Origin: Mikania micrantha
Lineage: Eukaryota; Streptophyta; Magnoliopsida; Asterales; Asteraceae
NCBI GenBank assembly: GCA_009363875.1
Contig: CM018686.1
Location: 9,672,001-9,736,000, forward strand
Direction: 5' to 3'
Length of the DNA: 64,000 nt
Within the stretch, counting starts at the first letter, position 1, and each line of letters opens with the position of its first letter. The translations under genes were made by a program, and so were the position numbers. Shown one piece after another: positions 10,600-22,175 of this stretch. Under the pieces are notes generated by a model. The model did no database searches. It saw only the letters and a program-made list of their open reading frames with translations, and was not told the origin of the DNA.

Positions 10600-13528
10600 T
10601 GTCACACCCCCAATTTCCCACTTCTGGTGTTAGTCCACGTGGGTGTGACGTGGCCAGAATCACAGCTCATGGTCATATAGAACACCTCTATATGCGTTCT
10701 CAAGATACATTGTCTGACATAGACACAACCAAACAGTTTTGAAAATTTAGCAGCGGAATAATATAAGTTTCATAAATGCAGCGGAAATATAGTTATTAAA
10801 CAGTGGAAACTAAATCGTCAGACACTACATTGTAATAATACAAACATAAGTTGAAATTGTTTGATCAAAGCGACATGTCATAAATAAATGCAAATCCTAT
10901 GCTCATGCCCTTAAGTGTGCATCCTGCTTCATACGCAGCTACTTACCTGAGAATACAAGTTTAAGAAAAAGTGTCAACACAATTGTTGGTGAGTTCACAG
11001 GTTTTGATATATATACATAGTAAGAAAACACGTGTCATGTTGTTTATCATAATGTTAGTCCCGAGCCCTGGGCTCCAAGTGTTAGTGCGTCACTACCGAA
11101 CTAGACTTGTTTGTCCTTTCTATGTCTCGTAATTACATAGCAAGTTAGGTCAGAGTTTCACGTGTTATGACCTCCGGTCAAAATTGTGCCACGTGGGGTT
11201 AGTCACACCCAAACGGATCCATTCAAACCTACCACGTTGTTCGTACATTAACAGTAAGACTTTGTGAGGGCTTGTTATGAGTTCAACACTTAATGTTTGT
11301 CTAATAAACCAATATACACATAAAATGTTTGTAATAGCATAATTGTTTGACTTGATTCAACTAGTATTCTCCTCCTATTTGAAAAGTTTGAAAAGAGTAA
11401 AGAGGGGGCCGTAAACTCACCTTAGTGATAAAGGAATAGAGCAAGTGTAAGCTCCTGTATCGTCTGGTAGTCAGTCACCGGCTACCTATATCGTATACCC
11501 TACGTGAGTTCGTGTAAGTGACCGTGTTCGTGTTAGTGCTCGTGTTTGTGCTCAACAACCCTCGGTTGTTATGTTTGTCCATGTCGGTCCACATTGACCG
11601 TGTTTGCTCATGTTGGTCCACATTGACCGCTGTGTTTGACCGTGTCAAGTCAACGACCCGTTGGTGAACCGTGTGCCGGTTGTGAATCGTGTAACATTCG
11701 TGACTATGCTCGTTGTGTGCAAAACGCGCAAGTCGCGTCTATAGACAACTTACTATTTATAGTAAGTTTCCATTTATAGCAAGTTTCACAAACGTATCAT
11801 TTTTAAATTTCTAGCATGCTTGTTAAGTCCTACGTGATCATGTTAACACATAGCACTTTGTCATACGAAATCAATTAAGCGCATAAGTTACGTTTGCATA
11901 CGAAAGTTTCCTAAAATGGAAAGTTTCCAATTCTAGCATGTGCGATAGCGGAAACCATCTAACTTAGCATTAAATCATTATGTCAAAGCATAGTAAATCA
12001 CTTAGCATGCTCAAAACATTCATACATTGATATTTCTAAAAATAAAGTTACTAAAAATAGTAACTATGACAATAATCATTCAAATGATTCTACTAAGCAT
12101 TTCTAATCCATTTTTACATCACACATCATGATATTAAGTCATTTAACATCATTTAACTATGTTGATCTAAACCAATTCATCATCTAGCAACCTTTCAATT
12201 ATAAAAGTTACTAAATATAGTAACTATGCCCTATATGTGCCAAATCAACCCTAGATCAATTTCTTGCACATAATATCACCATATTACCATGCAAATAACA
12301 AATCTACATACATGCATGTTAGCAATATCATCCATTTCACCATTTTGCAACTAAAAAGTCACTATAATTAGAAAGTTCATTAAAAATCACATTTTTAACC
12401 ATTTTAAAAATATCGAATCATGTATCATACCTCTAACATCATCAAGTAACACATTTGAATATTCAAAATCATCCCACAAGCCATGGATCATACATGCATG
12501 TGGGTTTTTCACTTGTTTATGACCAAATCATGAAATTTCTACATACAGAACATCATGGATCATCATAAAACTTCATCTAAACATCATAGATCATCAAGAA
12601 CAGTAGAAAGAACATCAAACCCAGATTTAATCATCACAAATTTTGTGCATGTGATGGTGTGGTGCTTGCATGTAAGTTTTAGAACTTTCATGTCTGTGTA
12701 ATGGTGTTCCTAAGCTACAAGGGTGCTAGAACTACCTTCGAATGCTTCTGAGATGATGAAGAAAACAGCTTCTAGTGCTTATAGATAGCAGGTTTGTGTA
12801 TGAACAACAAGGTGGTGGTGGTCTCCAAGCTTCAATACTCCTCTTCTTCAAGTTCTTGGTGGTTCTCAAGCTTCCAAGCTTCGAGGAAGGTCTTTAATGG
12901 CTTCCTAGATGTCAAATCAAGGTGCTTCAGACGTTTGGGAAAGAGAGTGGCCGAAATGTTGAGTGTAGAGTCGGTTAAAATGAATGTGTAGGTGTGATGA
13001 TGGGTTTTGGAAGTTTAAAAAGTTGTTTTGCAAATTCATGGTGTCAGGCGTATCGCCTGACGTGGCTCACCGGTGCCTGTCGTTGCGCGCGGGGCCACTG
13101 AATGAGGCGCCTTTTGCTCCTTCCGCACGGATCGCCAGGGGTCGAAGTTTCGGGTCAGGCGTAGCACCTGGCCCATTTGATAGGCCCAATAAGCCTATCT
13201 TGTTGTTTTCGGCCCGTTTTCGCTCATTTCTCAACTGCAATACCTCGTTCGAGCGTCGTTTGGATTCTAATCGTCAATTACTAACCATAATTGACTCGTG
13301 AAGTGTCTCTGTGCCTAAATGTTGTGACGTTCACCAACGTTAGTGATTTCTGACACGTGTGTGCGATTTCGGATAATCCCTTGGATTATCCGGTTGTGTA
13401 TCAGTGTTTGTACTGTCATGCCACGTGTTACACTAAATTAAACTAATTTCTAGTGCCACGTGTACAAATATCAATTAAATAAACATTTAATTAAATAGAA
13501 GCTGATCTGGATTTTACGGGGTGTTACA
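10600..13528 (-). repeat. Solo LTR of a Tekay-like Ty3/gypsy element
   Basis: A 2929-bp block begins TGTCACACCCCC and ends GGGGTGTTACA (TG..CA). It is flanked by a perfect 5-bp duplication, GTGAA at 10595-10599 and 13529-13533. There is no internal coding region, primer site or second LTR, so it is a solo LTR left by recombination. Homology to the intact LTRs (AACTCACCAAC motif, GCTTCCGCT-like end) places its sense direction on the minus strand. It carries a minisatellite of GGTCCACATTGACCGTG units (about 11575-11640) and a perfect palindrome at 13043-13061. The copy at 47438-50419 is the same family. Confidence 0.88.
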
Positions 13529-13533
13529 GTGAA

Positions 13534-13815
13534 CTCGCCTGGAATAGAACTTGCACAATTCTCAAATAGCAAGTGCGGTAGTGAAAATCCTACTTGTAAT
13601 TTAATGAGTTCGACACATGTGATTAGATGAGTTTAGTTGAGTTTTTGATTCTTCATATTTTACTATTAGTTTGTTTATTTCAAGTTTTAAATTGACTCTT
13701 TGAATAGCAATATTCCCGAATCTTGGGTATTACGTAAAACTATCTATTTGTTTGATGTTTATTTATTTATTTGTATGTTATATATTTTTTATATATAAAA
13801 TTACACTTGCATGTA
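13534..13815 (-). repeat. Old long LTR, continuation
   Basis: This is the other side of the split LTR starting at 9807. The joined text across the duplication (GAGTGAACTCGCCTGGAATAG) parallels GTAAACTCACCTTAGTGATA inside the solo LTR at about 11415. The inner limit is unclear and the sequence is AT-rich. Confidence 0.4.
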
Positions 13816-13818
13816 TTA

Positions 13819-14792
13819 GGCTATGTGTTATGCATCACCCCCTATCACTCCACGTAGGCGTCACATAATCAACCAACACCATCACCCCCTTATCACTCCA
13901 CATCATCTTTACATATGTTATCTATCACTCCCCCATCACTCCACGCCATCACCACCTTTATTCAATATTTTATTATTTGAATTTCATTTTTTTAATTATA
14001 AATTAAATTAAAAAAGACATAATATTATTAAAAAAATTAATATTACAAAATAAAATAAAAAATTACATGATAAAAAAATTAAACTACATAATAAAAAAAA
14101 TACAATAAAAAATTTAATCCATATTGTATCGTTTCAAAATATGCTCCTCCGTCTTCTCCGCCATTTCACGAGCGCGACCGGATTTTCGGAAACGTCAATG
14201 TCGGCACAAGCTAGTGTCAGCTCCTCAACTTCCGACACGAGTGATGCTCGGTTTTGTTGTTTTTTCTGGCAATTTCTTTCATCGGTGCCTGCGACGCGAT
14301 GTAGCCGGTTGCGCGTCAGGTTGTGTTTCCGAAACCCCATCAACATCGGGTTCCGGTACCAATTTGAGAAGGTTGGAAATTGGTTCGGGTTGTTTGAATT
14401 GTTTGGATCGACTTGATCGAGGCCGGTAACAATTCATAAACGGGTTAAAAAATGAGTTGTTTCGATCCATGGTAGTGTAGAAGTTTTTGAAGATTTGAGA
14501 GTTGAATTTTTTGAAGATTTTTTGAGAGATTAGAAGAGTATGTGAGTGTTTTTGAGTGTGTTGAATGAGTTTATATAAGGTTTAATTTAATTTATTTTTG
14601 TTCAAATGGTCATATTACCATTTTTGTTTTGTTTTTGTTTTTGTTTTCCCTCCCCAGTGGTCATCACCTCGTGAGGAGGCTCACGCCTTAACCTATCACG
14701 CCATCCTCACGCTCCTGTGTAATGGGAGGAGGGCGCCACCGGGGCGTGACCGGTGCCCCTCACGCCTCCATCACGGGCAACAACACATAGCC
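13819..14792. mobile_element. PIF/Harbinger-type non-autonomous element
   Basis: The terminal inverted repeats are GGCTATGTGTT at the left and AACACATAGCC at the right. Both flanks carry TTA (13816-13818 and 14793-14795), the 3-bp target duplication typical of PIF/Harbinger. The 974-bp body contains CCATCAC-rich subterminal repeats at both ends and a remnant of the element's second gene on the minus strand. No transposase is present, so it is non-autonomous. Confidence 0.85.
14134..14470 (-). pseudogene. Remnant of PIF-element ORF1 (Myb/SANT-like protein)
   Basis: On the minus strand a start MDRNNSFFNPFMNC lies at 14470. After a frame shift near 14290 the text runs on to SEVEELTLACADIDVSENPV, which resembles the SANT/Myb-like domain carried by PIF/Harbinger accessory proteins (W-T-EE..LA..W..ISE.P pattern). 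The usual W is replaced and the rest of the domain is missing. It is a short dead piece, useful only for classifying the element around it. Confidence 0.45.
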
Positions 14793-14795
14793 TTA

Positions 14796-15319
14796 TGTAT
14801 GCCATCTACCCCTCATGATTATACCAAGTGCATATGAGAGCACCTCCATGTTCAACCTACTTCTTCCCCATTTCCCACGTTTTATATGTGTGTGTATAAT
14901 ATATATTAGGACACAATGGTCTTTTACCAAAAACTCTTAAAATTAAGAGTTTTACAACTCTTATAGCATGAAGTACAACTTACAAAGCTATAAAATCCAT
15001 AAACAGAGAGTTTTTTTTTTTTTTTTTTTTTTTTACTTTTTAACTTGTTCTACATTATACCTTTAAGTAATAAAGTGTCAAAGAAAAACTATAAAAAAAC
15101 AATCTCAAATCAAATGAATTACTTCTTAACATTGATGTCACATTTGTCATAGCATATTTGGTCTTTTAAATTGTGACTTTTATCATAATAGTTTTTTAGT
15201 TAAATATTAATATTAAAAGAGTTTATTTTATGAAAATGTGGTGGTTATTGCTTTTTACGAGCCAAAATCAACAGCTTAAATGTTTTGTTTTCCGTCGCAT
15301 CGCGTGGGTATCTCACTAG
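14796..15319 (+). other. Intergenic ending in a Helitron-like 3' tip
   Basis: AT-rich sequence with a long T run at about 15010-15034. The last bases, CGTCGCATCGCGTGGG...CACTAG followed by T at 15320, match a Helitron 3' end (short GC hairpin, then CTAG|T). No matching TC start was fixed upstream, so the size of the element is unknown. Confidence 0.4.
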
Positions 15320-15329
15320 TGTGTGTGTG

Positions 15330-15588
15330 TAGGGGATGGTTCCTTTGTTAACCCTTCCTTATTGCGTTAACCGAATAACTACATCTTATTACATTGAGGC
15401 CCACATTAAAGTAAATCTAAAGGTTGTGGTTTTTTCTTATTTTTTTATTAATGTAAGTGGGCCTTGCATTAATTAAAAAAGAGAAAAAACAATAACCTTT
15501 AGATTTACTTTAGTGGCCCCAAAGTAATAAGATGTAGTTATTCGGTTAACGCAATAAGAAAGGGTTAACATTTAATCACCTCCCTATA
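15330..15588. mobile_element. Foldback MITE with long inverted arms
   Basis: The left arm, 15346-15393 (TTGTTAACCCTTCCTTATTG onward), is repeated inverted at about 15525-15569 with very few differences. A second pair around AAAGTAAATCTAAAGGTT (near 15410 and 15497) extends the stem. The outer ends are TAGGGGATGG and CCTCCCTATA. It is non-coding and could form a near-complete hairpin. The superfamily is not resolved because the flanks are TG and TA repeats. Confidence 0.8.
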
Positions 15589-16608
15589 TATATATATATA
15601 TATAACTATAAAAGTTAACCGCCCGCTGCCGCGGGTGGTAAGATGAAGGCTTGTGCTTTGCAACATCGTGCTTTGATTAAAAGAAAACATAAAAACCTGT
15701 GACTGATCAATTATAAATATTAATACATAGATATAAGACATTATTGTGCCATATACATTTTGGAATATTAAGTTTAGAAAAAATAAAATATATATATACA
15801 ATAATGCGCTATACATTGCAGTATAAGAATTTAAAGAAAAATTAACTGAAAAAGATGTAAGAGAAATTAAACCAAAAGCACGTGAAGCAGTGTCATTACA
15901 AATTTTATTATGTAAGTTGTGTCATATGTATATAAAACATATTTATAAAATTACGGCGACACGACTTAGATATCAAAACATACATAGAAAACATTTATAA
16001 AACAATGAGATGTTCTTAGGTTGATGAAAATTTCAGTATCATTTTCATTAACAGCAAGTCACCATAGGTCAATATAGCCGATGATTATATATATATTTAA
16101 CAAAGGAAAGTTATTGTGAAAAATCATATCGTATATAACACATGATATAAATTATATATTATAAAAAATTGGAAAATGTTTAAGACAAATAAAAACCAAA
16201 AGCATGTAATTATGCGTGTTTAAACCGTAAGAGTTTACTAACAAAATGAAGTATGTAATTATGTACTTCCTTGACTTCCCTATGGGAGGTATTGGGTTCG
16301 AATTTGGGTCGAGACTTATTTGCCAATGTAAGGTTAGAAGTTTTCCTAATTGTGGGGTTTCTCTTGAGGTGGGCTCAAGCGTACGCTTAAGAGCATTAAA
16401 TTCAAGAGGATGATTTAAATCTCACTTTTTAAGTGTTGTATTTTCAAGGCGTTCAAAAAATAATAATTTCAATTATTAATCAAGAAAGAGGATATCCTGT
16501 CATTTTTATTAGCCAAAGGATGCAATTAAATCAATCCTTTAACTTGATGGGCTGTTTTTTCAATAAAAACAAAAAACAACATATAGAAAGAATCAAGTAT
16601 ATATAAAA
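15589..16608. other. Intergenic; SINE-like tract near 16260
   Basis: A GC-rich hairpin (CCGCCCGCTGCCGCGGGTGG, 15619-15638) may be a degenerate Helitron tip on the minus strand. At 16289-16303, GGGTTCGAATTTGGG matches a tRNA-type B box and is followed by a moderately GC-rich 100 bp, as in plant SINEs. Nothing else is recognised. Confidence 0.35.
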
Positions 16609-16871
16609 GGGAAAATTACTAAATTAGTCAAAGTTTACTACCTTTTTACAAAACTAATCACTCAAATTCCGGCATCTAAGACGCCGCTTTAGACGCCATT
16701 TTCTGCACTTTTTGTAAACATACGGGCCCACATGTCGACTGCTTTCTCGGGGTCTAGCCGCCGACATGTGAGCTCGTATGATAAAGGGCGTCTAAACTCT
16801 AAAGTGGCGTTTAAGGGGCCGGAATTTAAGTGATTAAAGTGGACAACTTTGACTAATTTGGTAAGTTTCCC
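16609..16871. mobile_element. Inverted-repeat MITE
   Basis: The ends GGGAAAATTACTAAATTAGT and ACTAATTTGGTAAGTTTCCC are inverted copies. The arms run on through TCAAAGTT and TCACT.AAATTCCGG for about 60 bp each side. The centre holds a second inverted pair around GGCGTCTAAA / TTTAGACGCC. It is 263 bp and non-coding. No clear target duplication was found. Confidence 0.7.
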
Positions 16872-17779
16872 TATCTACCTACTCTAATAAAAAAGTATTT
16901 ATAGGAGACACGTGTAGCATTCTGGTTAAATGTATATCTCAATTCTACACCCACTATTTAGTACCTTAATTTTATCACAGTCCATCAAATCACTTTCAAG
17001 TTTCAATACAAGATGACTACTCGGTCACAACCTAGAAAGTCACCTATATAAATAGTTAGCATTGTGCGTTCAGGCACGTAAAGTTACCTTTCTGTTGTAA
17101 TAGTCGGTTACCCAAACCCGCGCCATACAACTCGTTTGACAAAAATTAAATTTGATCTCATGGTACATTATGATCAAGATCCAAACCTTTACAAGCGGGT
17201 TACCCAGTTGAACTAAGATTGATATTGTTAGTTTTGTGGCTTATTTAATAAATAAAATCAGCCTAAACGCTTACCTAGCTACAATTCTTTAATATAATCA
17301 TTTTCCTTAAAACTCATTATTTCTGGATATATAATTGCTTTCCAGAATGAGAACAAAGGTTATGTGTAGAAAATTGGATTTATCCAAAGGCAAATAGTCG
17401 GTACCTCGAGTTGGTTTCGCGAAGTTAGTTTGTAGATCCGTTCACAATACCGTTGTTATTCGGTTGTCGCCTCCTGCTACGGTGATGGCTACGATGCTAT
17501 CCGGTTGTTGCAGTGGTTGTTCATGGCTGTTCTTGAGTGCATAATCGATCGTGAAGAAGTAAGGTTGAGTCATAGACGGTTATACTTGCATATGAGTATG
17601 CCTCATGCGTTTTTGAATTATAATAATTTCTTTTTTTGTTTACCGTTTTATTTGTATTTATTTATTTATTTATATGTTTGTTATTTATTGTTATTATTAT
17701 TTTAATTCTTGAACTCATCCGATATTTGGGCGTTTAGTTAACCTTATGTTAAATCTAACACGATCGTTCTAAGGTTATT
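16872..17779. other. Intergenic or old LTR sequence
   Basis: No gene or RNA is recognised. The last part (about 17700-17779) is probably continuous with 19904-20079, because the solo LTR between them is flanked by a target duplication. Confidence 0.4.
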
Positions 17780-17784
17780 GTAAG

Positions 17785-19903
17785 TGTGATAAGCGCGTAC
17801 GAAGAATTACGTCAACAGTGAATTGAGCACATTGGGTTGCGTTTAAAATCCGCGTTGAATTGGTCGCCGAAATTAATATGGGATGGTAGTATGTGAAAAA
17901 TGATGAACTTAGGCGAAAACCGTGCGCGAAACGGAGTTACGGATTGTCCGGAATCGCGAAACGAAGTTTCCGTCGAAAAACGGAAGAAATTGCCCTTAGG
18001 CGGTACGCCTAAGGTCAAGAGAAGACCCTAGGCGATGCGCGCGGATCAAAGAACTTCTGGAGGGCCGATGGGGACGCGCGCGGTACGCCTGGGTTGGGCG
18101 TTGGGCGTCAGGCGATGCGCCTGGGGTCAAGTGGTTCGGCAACTTGCATAAAGATCAGGATTTTTGTTCTCATCTTCATTTTACCTTCAACCATCGACGA
18201 AACCAGCTCTGTTTCACAAAAAATCTTCATTCAACTCACAAAATCTCTGTTTCGAAGCCTCTGGAACGTTTAGATCGCATCCAGGAACGTTTATACGAGT
18301 TCAGATCATCTTTCTGTTTCGCAGAACCTCTCCAGAATAGGTAATGGTTTATTTTAAACCTTCTGGTTTGATTATGAATGATTAAATCTTAGTTTTGAAC
18401 GTAATGATATAGTTAGGGTTGTTGATTATTGCTTAGATGATGGCTAGGATTGATTTTGGATGATAAACTCGAACTGTTAACGGGTAAATCCTTGTTTTGA
18501 GCCGTTGTAATGCCCGGTTTGCATGGAATCATAACAATGGTTATAATGGTTTAAACCATTTGGTTGTGACTATGTATGTGATTAGTTTGATTAATCGTTA
18601 ACATGCAACGTGAAAGTGGGTGTTTTAAACTAATCACAATCATTAACATACTCATTAGAACGATTATCTAATGTTTCTGATAACAGTCAGATTAGTATGT
18701 TAAACATGGTTATTAAACCTATTCTAATACTACATTGTGATATTCCATGATATTTGGGTAGTCAATAACAAGGATTAATCATTTCTAAGCCATTAAACTG
18801 TCTAGAGACTATCGTAGCAATTACAATCAACAACGTTAGCTATTTGGTTAGTCTGAGATTATACTGATTAATCGAGGGAGTCATCAACTTAGTATTAGGA
18901 ACCTGAGTCAGTATAGGTTCCTACATTATCATACATTGTATGATATTACATTAAAATATGTAATTAAATACTAAGTATCAATTTGATGACTTTCAAAGCA
19001 ATGTTCTTGACATTGTACGTTCAGAGAGATTTAATCAGCGAGTTGGAACATTAATAACTTATCAAACATAAACTAAATGCAGAATCATCATATTATCATC
19101 GATTTGTGTGATATTCTGCAACCACTGAATTATCAGGTGAGTTTCGTATAACCCCTTTTCTTTTTACTCTTTTATAAACATCGGGGTAGAACTGCTAAAC
19201 TTTTGAGAACTATATGATATGCATAAATGATATCTGTGTGATTTCATTTGACTTTTGTGGGATTTCATGGGATTTTGCCTGTAGACTGAACCCTATCATG
19301 GAACTGAAAGTCCTCATTCTTGAACTGTATCTAGTGAACCCATGTGTGGCCGAACAGAAAACATTGATAGTACTATTGGTTGACACCCCATTCGCTGGGA
19401 GGATTGCATCTCCCCTTGTGTGAATGTTTGTTATCTGTTTCCTGAACTTCTTAATGGTGTGATAGACATTAAGATAATGAGGCACTAAGATATGTACCGA
19501 CGGGTAATATCTTGAGACAGACTAGACGTCCGAAAGGAACTAGATACAGGTCCCATGGTTATCCGGAACTGAACTTTTGAGAACATGCTTATCATATCCT
19601 ATTGTTTTAAATTGAACTGTCGAACTCACCAGCTTTGTGCTGACGTTTCAAACTCAAATCTTTTTGCAGGTAAACAGTAATAGCCGGTGAGGATGCACTT
19701 TTGGGATAATTTCACTTGTATAATTAATAATGTAATTGTGATTGTGACAACCTTGTAATGTATGTAATTTAAGTTAATCTGTGTGCTTATGATATCGGTT
19801 CAAGTAAGTCACCCCTCACCTCGGAGACATCACCACTATGCTTCCGCAACCGGATCAGTGACGTCAGATCAGACACGAGGTGACGAGGGGTGGGGGTGTG
19901 ACA
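17785..19903 (+). repeat. Solo LTR, second Ty3/gypsy family
   Basis: A 2119-bp block starts TGTGATAAGCGCG and ends GGGGGTGTGACA. It is flanked by GTAAG on both sides (17780-17784 and 19904-19908), a perfect 5-bp duplication. There is no internal region. Sense is plus: the 3' part carries CTCACCAGCTTTGTGCTGACG and a TTTTTGCAGGTAA word, like the intact LTRs here. It is shorter than, and distinct from, the 2.9 kb family. Two palindromes lie near 17994-18014 and 18109-18123. Confidence 0.82.
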
Positions 19904-20237
19904 GTAAGAAAATTTACTTTTTATGCACACATTAAACTTTCACGTTTTATGACTTTTCGAATGCTCTCTAATGTTTATTATGATCCATAAACCAAAATCA
20001 AAGTTCGTTAGTGCTACATCATATAATAGTTAAGCGTTCATTAAAGTGTGAATGGGATGTACCGGAATTTGCCAGGTGTCACATCATCCCCTTGTTAACA
20101 GAAATTTCGTCCCGAAATTTGAATTATGTTGTTGGTGTTTAAAAGTCGATCCTAATAAAATGTAATGCATAACTAACGAATCATATATATATAAAGATGT
20201 GAGAGTTGGTTATAACATGAGTTTGTTGGGTGTCACA
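19904..20237 (-). repeat. LTR/polypurine junction of an old Tekay-like element
   Basis: Read on the minus strand, TTTCGGGACGAAATTTCT is followed by a purine-rich tract (AACAAGGGGATGA) and then TGTGACACC at 20079. This is the same order as pol end, polypurine tract and LTR start in the intact element at 28695-28740. The LTR therefore runs leftward from 20079. Rightward only about 150 bp of internal sequence survives, up to GGGTGTCACA at 20237. Confidence 0.5.
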
Positions 20238-20304
20238 GTAAGGGTGTTTTTTTCATTCCTTCTCTTAAAGGAATGATCTGACCAATGACCTCACCTATGC
20301 TCAA

Positions 20305-20660
20305 AATCATGACCCGAATCATGACCAAAACCATGACCCGACCCATGGTTTGAACCATGATTTGAACTATGACCGGATCCATAACCAAACACATGACCCA
20401 AACAATGACCTAAACCATGACCCGATCCATGACTTAAAGAATTACCCGACCCATGAATTGAACAACGACCTCACCCATGAATGAATCGACCCATGACCTA
20501 AACCATGATCTAAACTATGATGTGTCGCATTAACCAAATCATGACCCAATCCACAAACCAAAACATGACCAGATCCATGAACCGCCCCATGTCACAACCC
20601 AAGTTTGAACCATGAGCTAGACAATAACTGACCAATGAATCGACCCATGACTCGAACCAT
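20305..20660 (+). repeat. CCATGACCC minisatellite
   Basis: About 350 bp are built from diverged units of roughly 12-13 bp around ACCCATGACCCGA and AACCATGA. It has no sustained coding frame. It sits immediately left of the Tekay-like insertion. Confidence 0.75.
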
Positions 20661-20724
20661 AAATTCTATTTCATTCCTTCATCTTCTCATGTCTACCAAA
20701 CTAAATGAAGTAATGAATCATTTT

Positions 20725-22137
20725 TGTAACCTTTCGAATTTTTAGGTAATCCCAAGATTTATTGAGAATTTTTTTTATTTATTTTTTTTTTATTCATCAT
20801 TATTATTATTATTATTAGTATTAGCATTATTACTATTACTAAGAGTCAATAATTAATTAAGAATTTTTACAACAATAAAACTAATACTATTAATAATATT
20901 ATTACTAAATTATATAAAGATTAAAGTAGACAAATACTAGAAATTTTTAAATTTAAGGTTTTTAAAACTTAGAGGGACTAAAACTGTCAGATCTATAACT
21001 GAAATCACAAAAGAAAACAAGGAGGGACTGGTTCTGCCATAAACTCAAACTTGTTTTCTTCTCCTACCCATCTCCTTCACCCAAATCAGCCATGGATATC
21101 CATAGACCCAACTACGACCCATTCGTTCAAACTAATCAAATAAGCGAGCGAAATCAGTAAAAATTTAAACTTTAGTCAACCCCGAACACAATGGGATCGA
21201 TAACAACCATCGATTCGAAGTTTAAAGAGTTAAACGTGGACGAATTTGTCGCCTAAAAACTCGTACACGATCGGGTATACGAAATCCTATATAAACGAAC
21301 ACCATAATCGAATTAAATCATCCCACTCGTTCAAAACTACCCTACGAACAAGTCTGTGCCATCGAAACCGATTTAGAAGCTCTCCCCATCGCGAAATCAA
21401 GCCTTAAAGGCCTCGGCTGAGTCGATTCTGAACCAGTGTCGAGACCCATTCATTCGTATACAAAGGTACGGTTTCTATATACCCTTAAACTCGTTTTTAG
21501 ATGCTTAACAAAAGCCCCATGTTTTCGTCGTCGATCGGGTTCATAATCGCGTGAATTGATGGTTAAAGAAACTAGGTTTACGGTTTGTTTAAACAGGATT
21601 GGGGAAGGTTACGGTTTATGTTATAAAAGATGCTGAAACAGAAATCCATCGCGGGTATACCCTTAGATCGACTGGAAGTGCCCGAGTGTATCAAATCGAT
21701 GGTCACGGGTTCGAGACCCGGCTGCGGCGGGTTGGACCAATTTTTGTTTATTTTTTTTATAACTTCTTAATTACTAATTATTTTTAAAATCTGATTTCAC
21801 CTAAATTTTTATAAACTTAAAAACTATTAATTTAATAAAGAAAATATATATTATTCAGTTAAATTAATTATTTAAATTATTAATTTATTTCTTTAATTAA
21901 ATATATAAAAAGTTATATTTAGTTTATGTATTATTTAATTACTTAATTCCTTGAAAATATATAATTAGTGTAATTATTTTAAATTAATATTTTATTATGG
22001 TTATCATAGTTAATAATATTATTAATTATTATTACCATTATCAAAGATATTAATATTACTATTATTAATATTATTAATAGTATAATTGATATTGTGAACA
22101 TTAATATTTTTATTATTATGATCATAGTGTTAACAAA

Positions 22138-22175
<38 letters not shown>

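Noticed and set aside
12794..13301. Frames of 65 and 105 codons with Ser-rich start
   Set aside because: They lie wholly inside a solo LTR. The homologous positions in the second copy (about 49590-50170) do not keep the same frames.
9807..20242. One large element bounded by TGTCACA ends with matching flanks
   Set aside because: The flanks TGAAG (9802-9806) and GTAAG (20238-20242) do not match. GTAAG is better explained as the duplication of the solo LTR at 17785-19903, so the second occurrence may be chance.
21655..21735. A functional tRNA gene
   Set aside because: The T-arm is good, but I could not draw an acceptor stem or anticodon arm, and the A box has mismatches. Kept only as tRNA-like.
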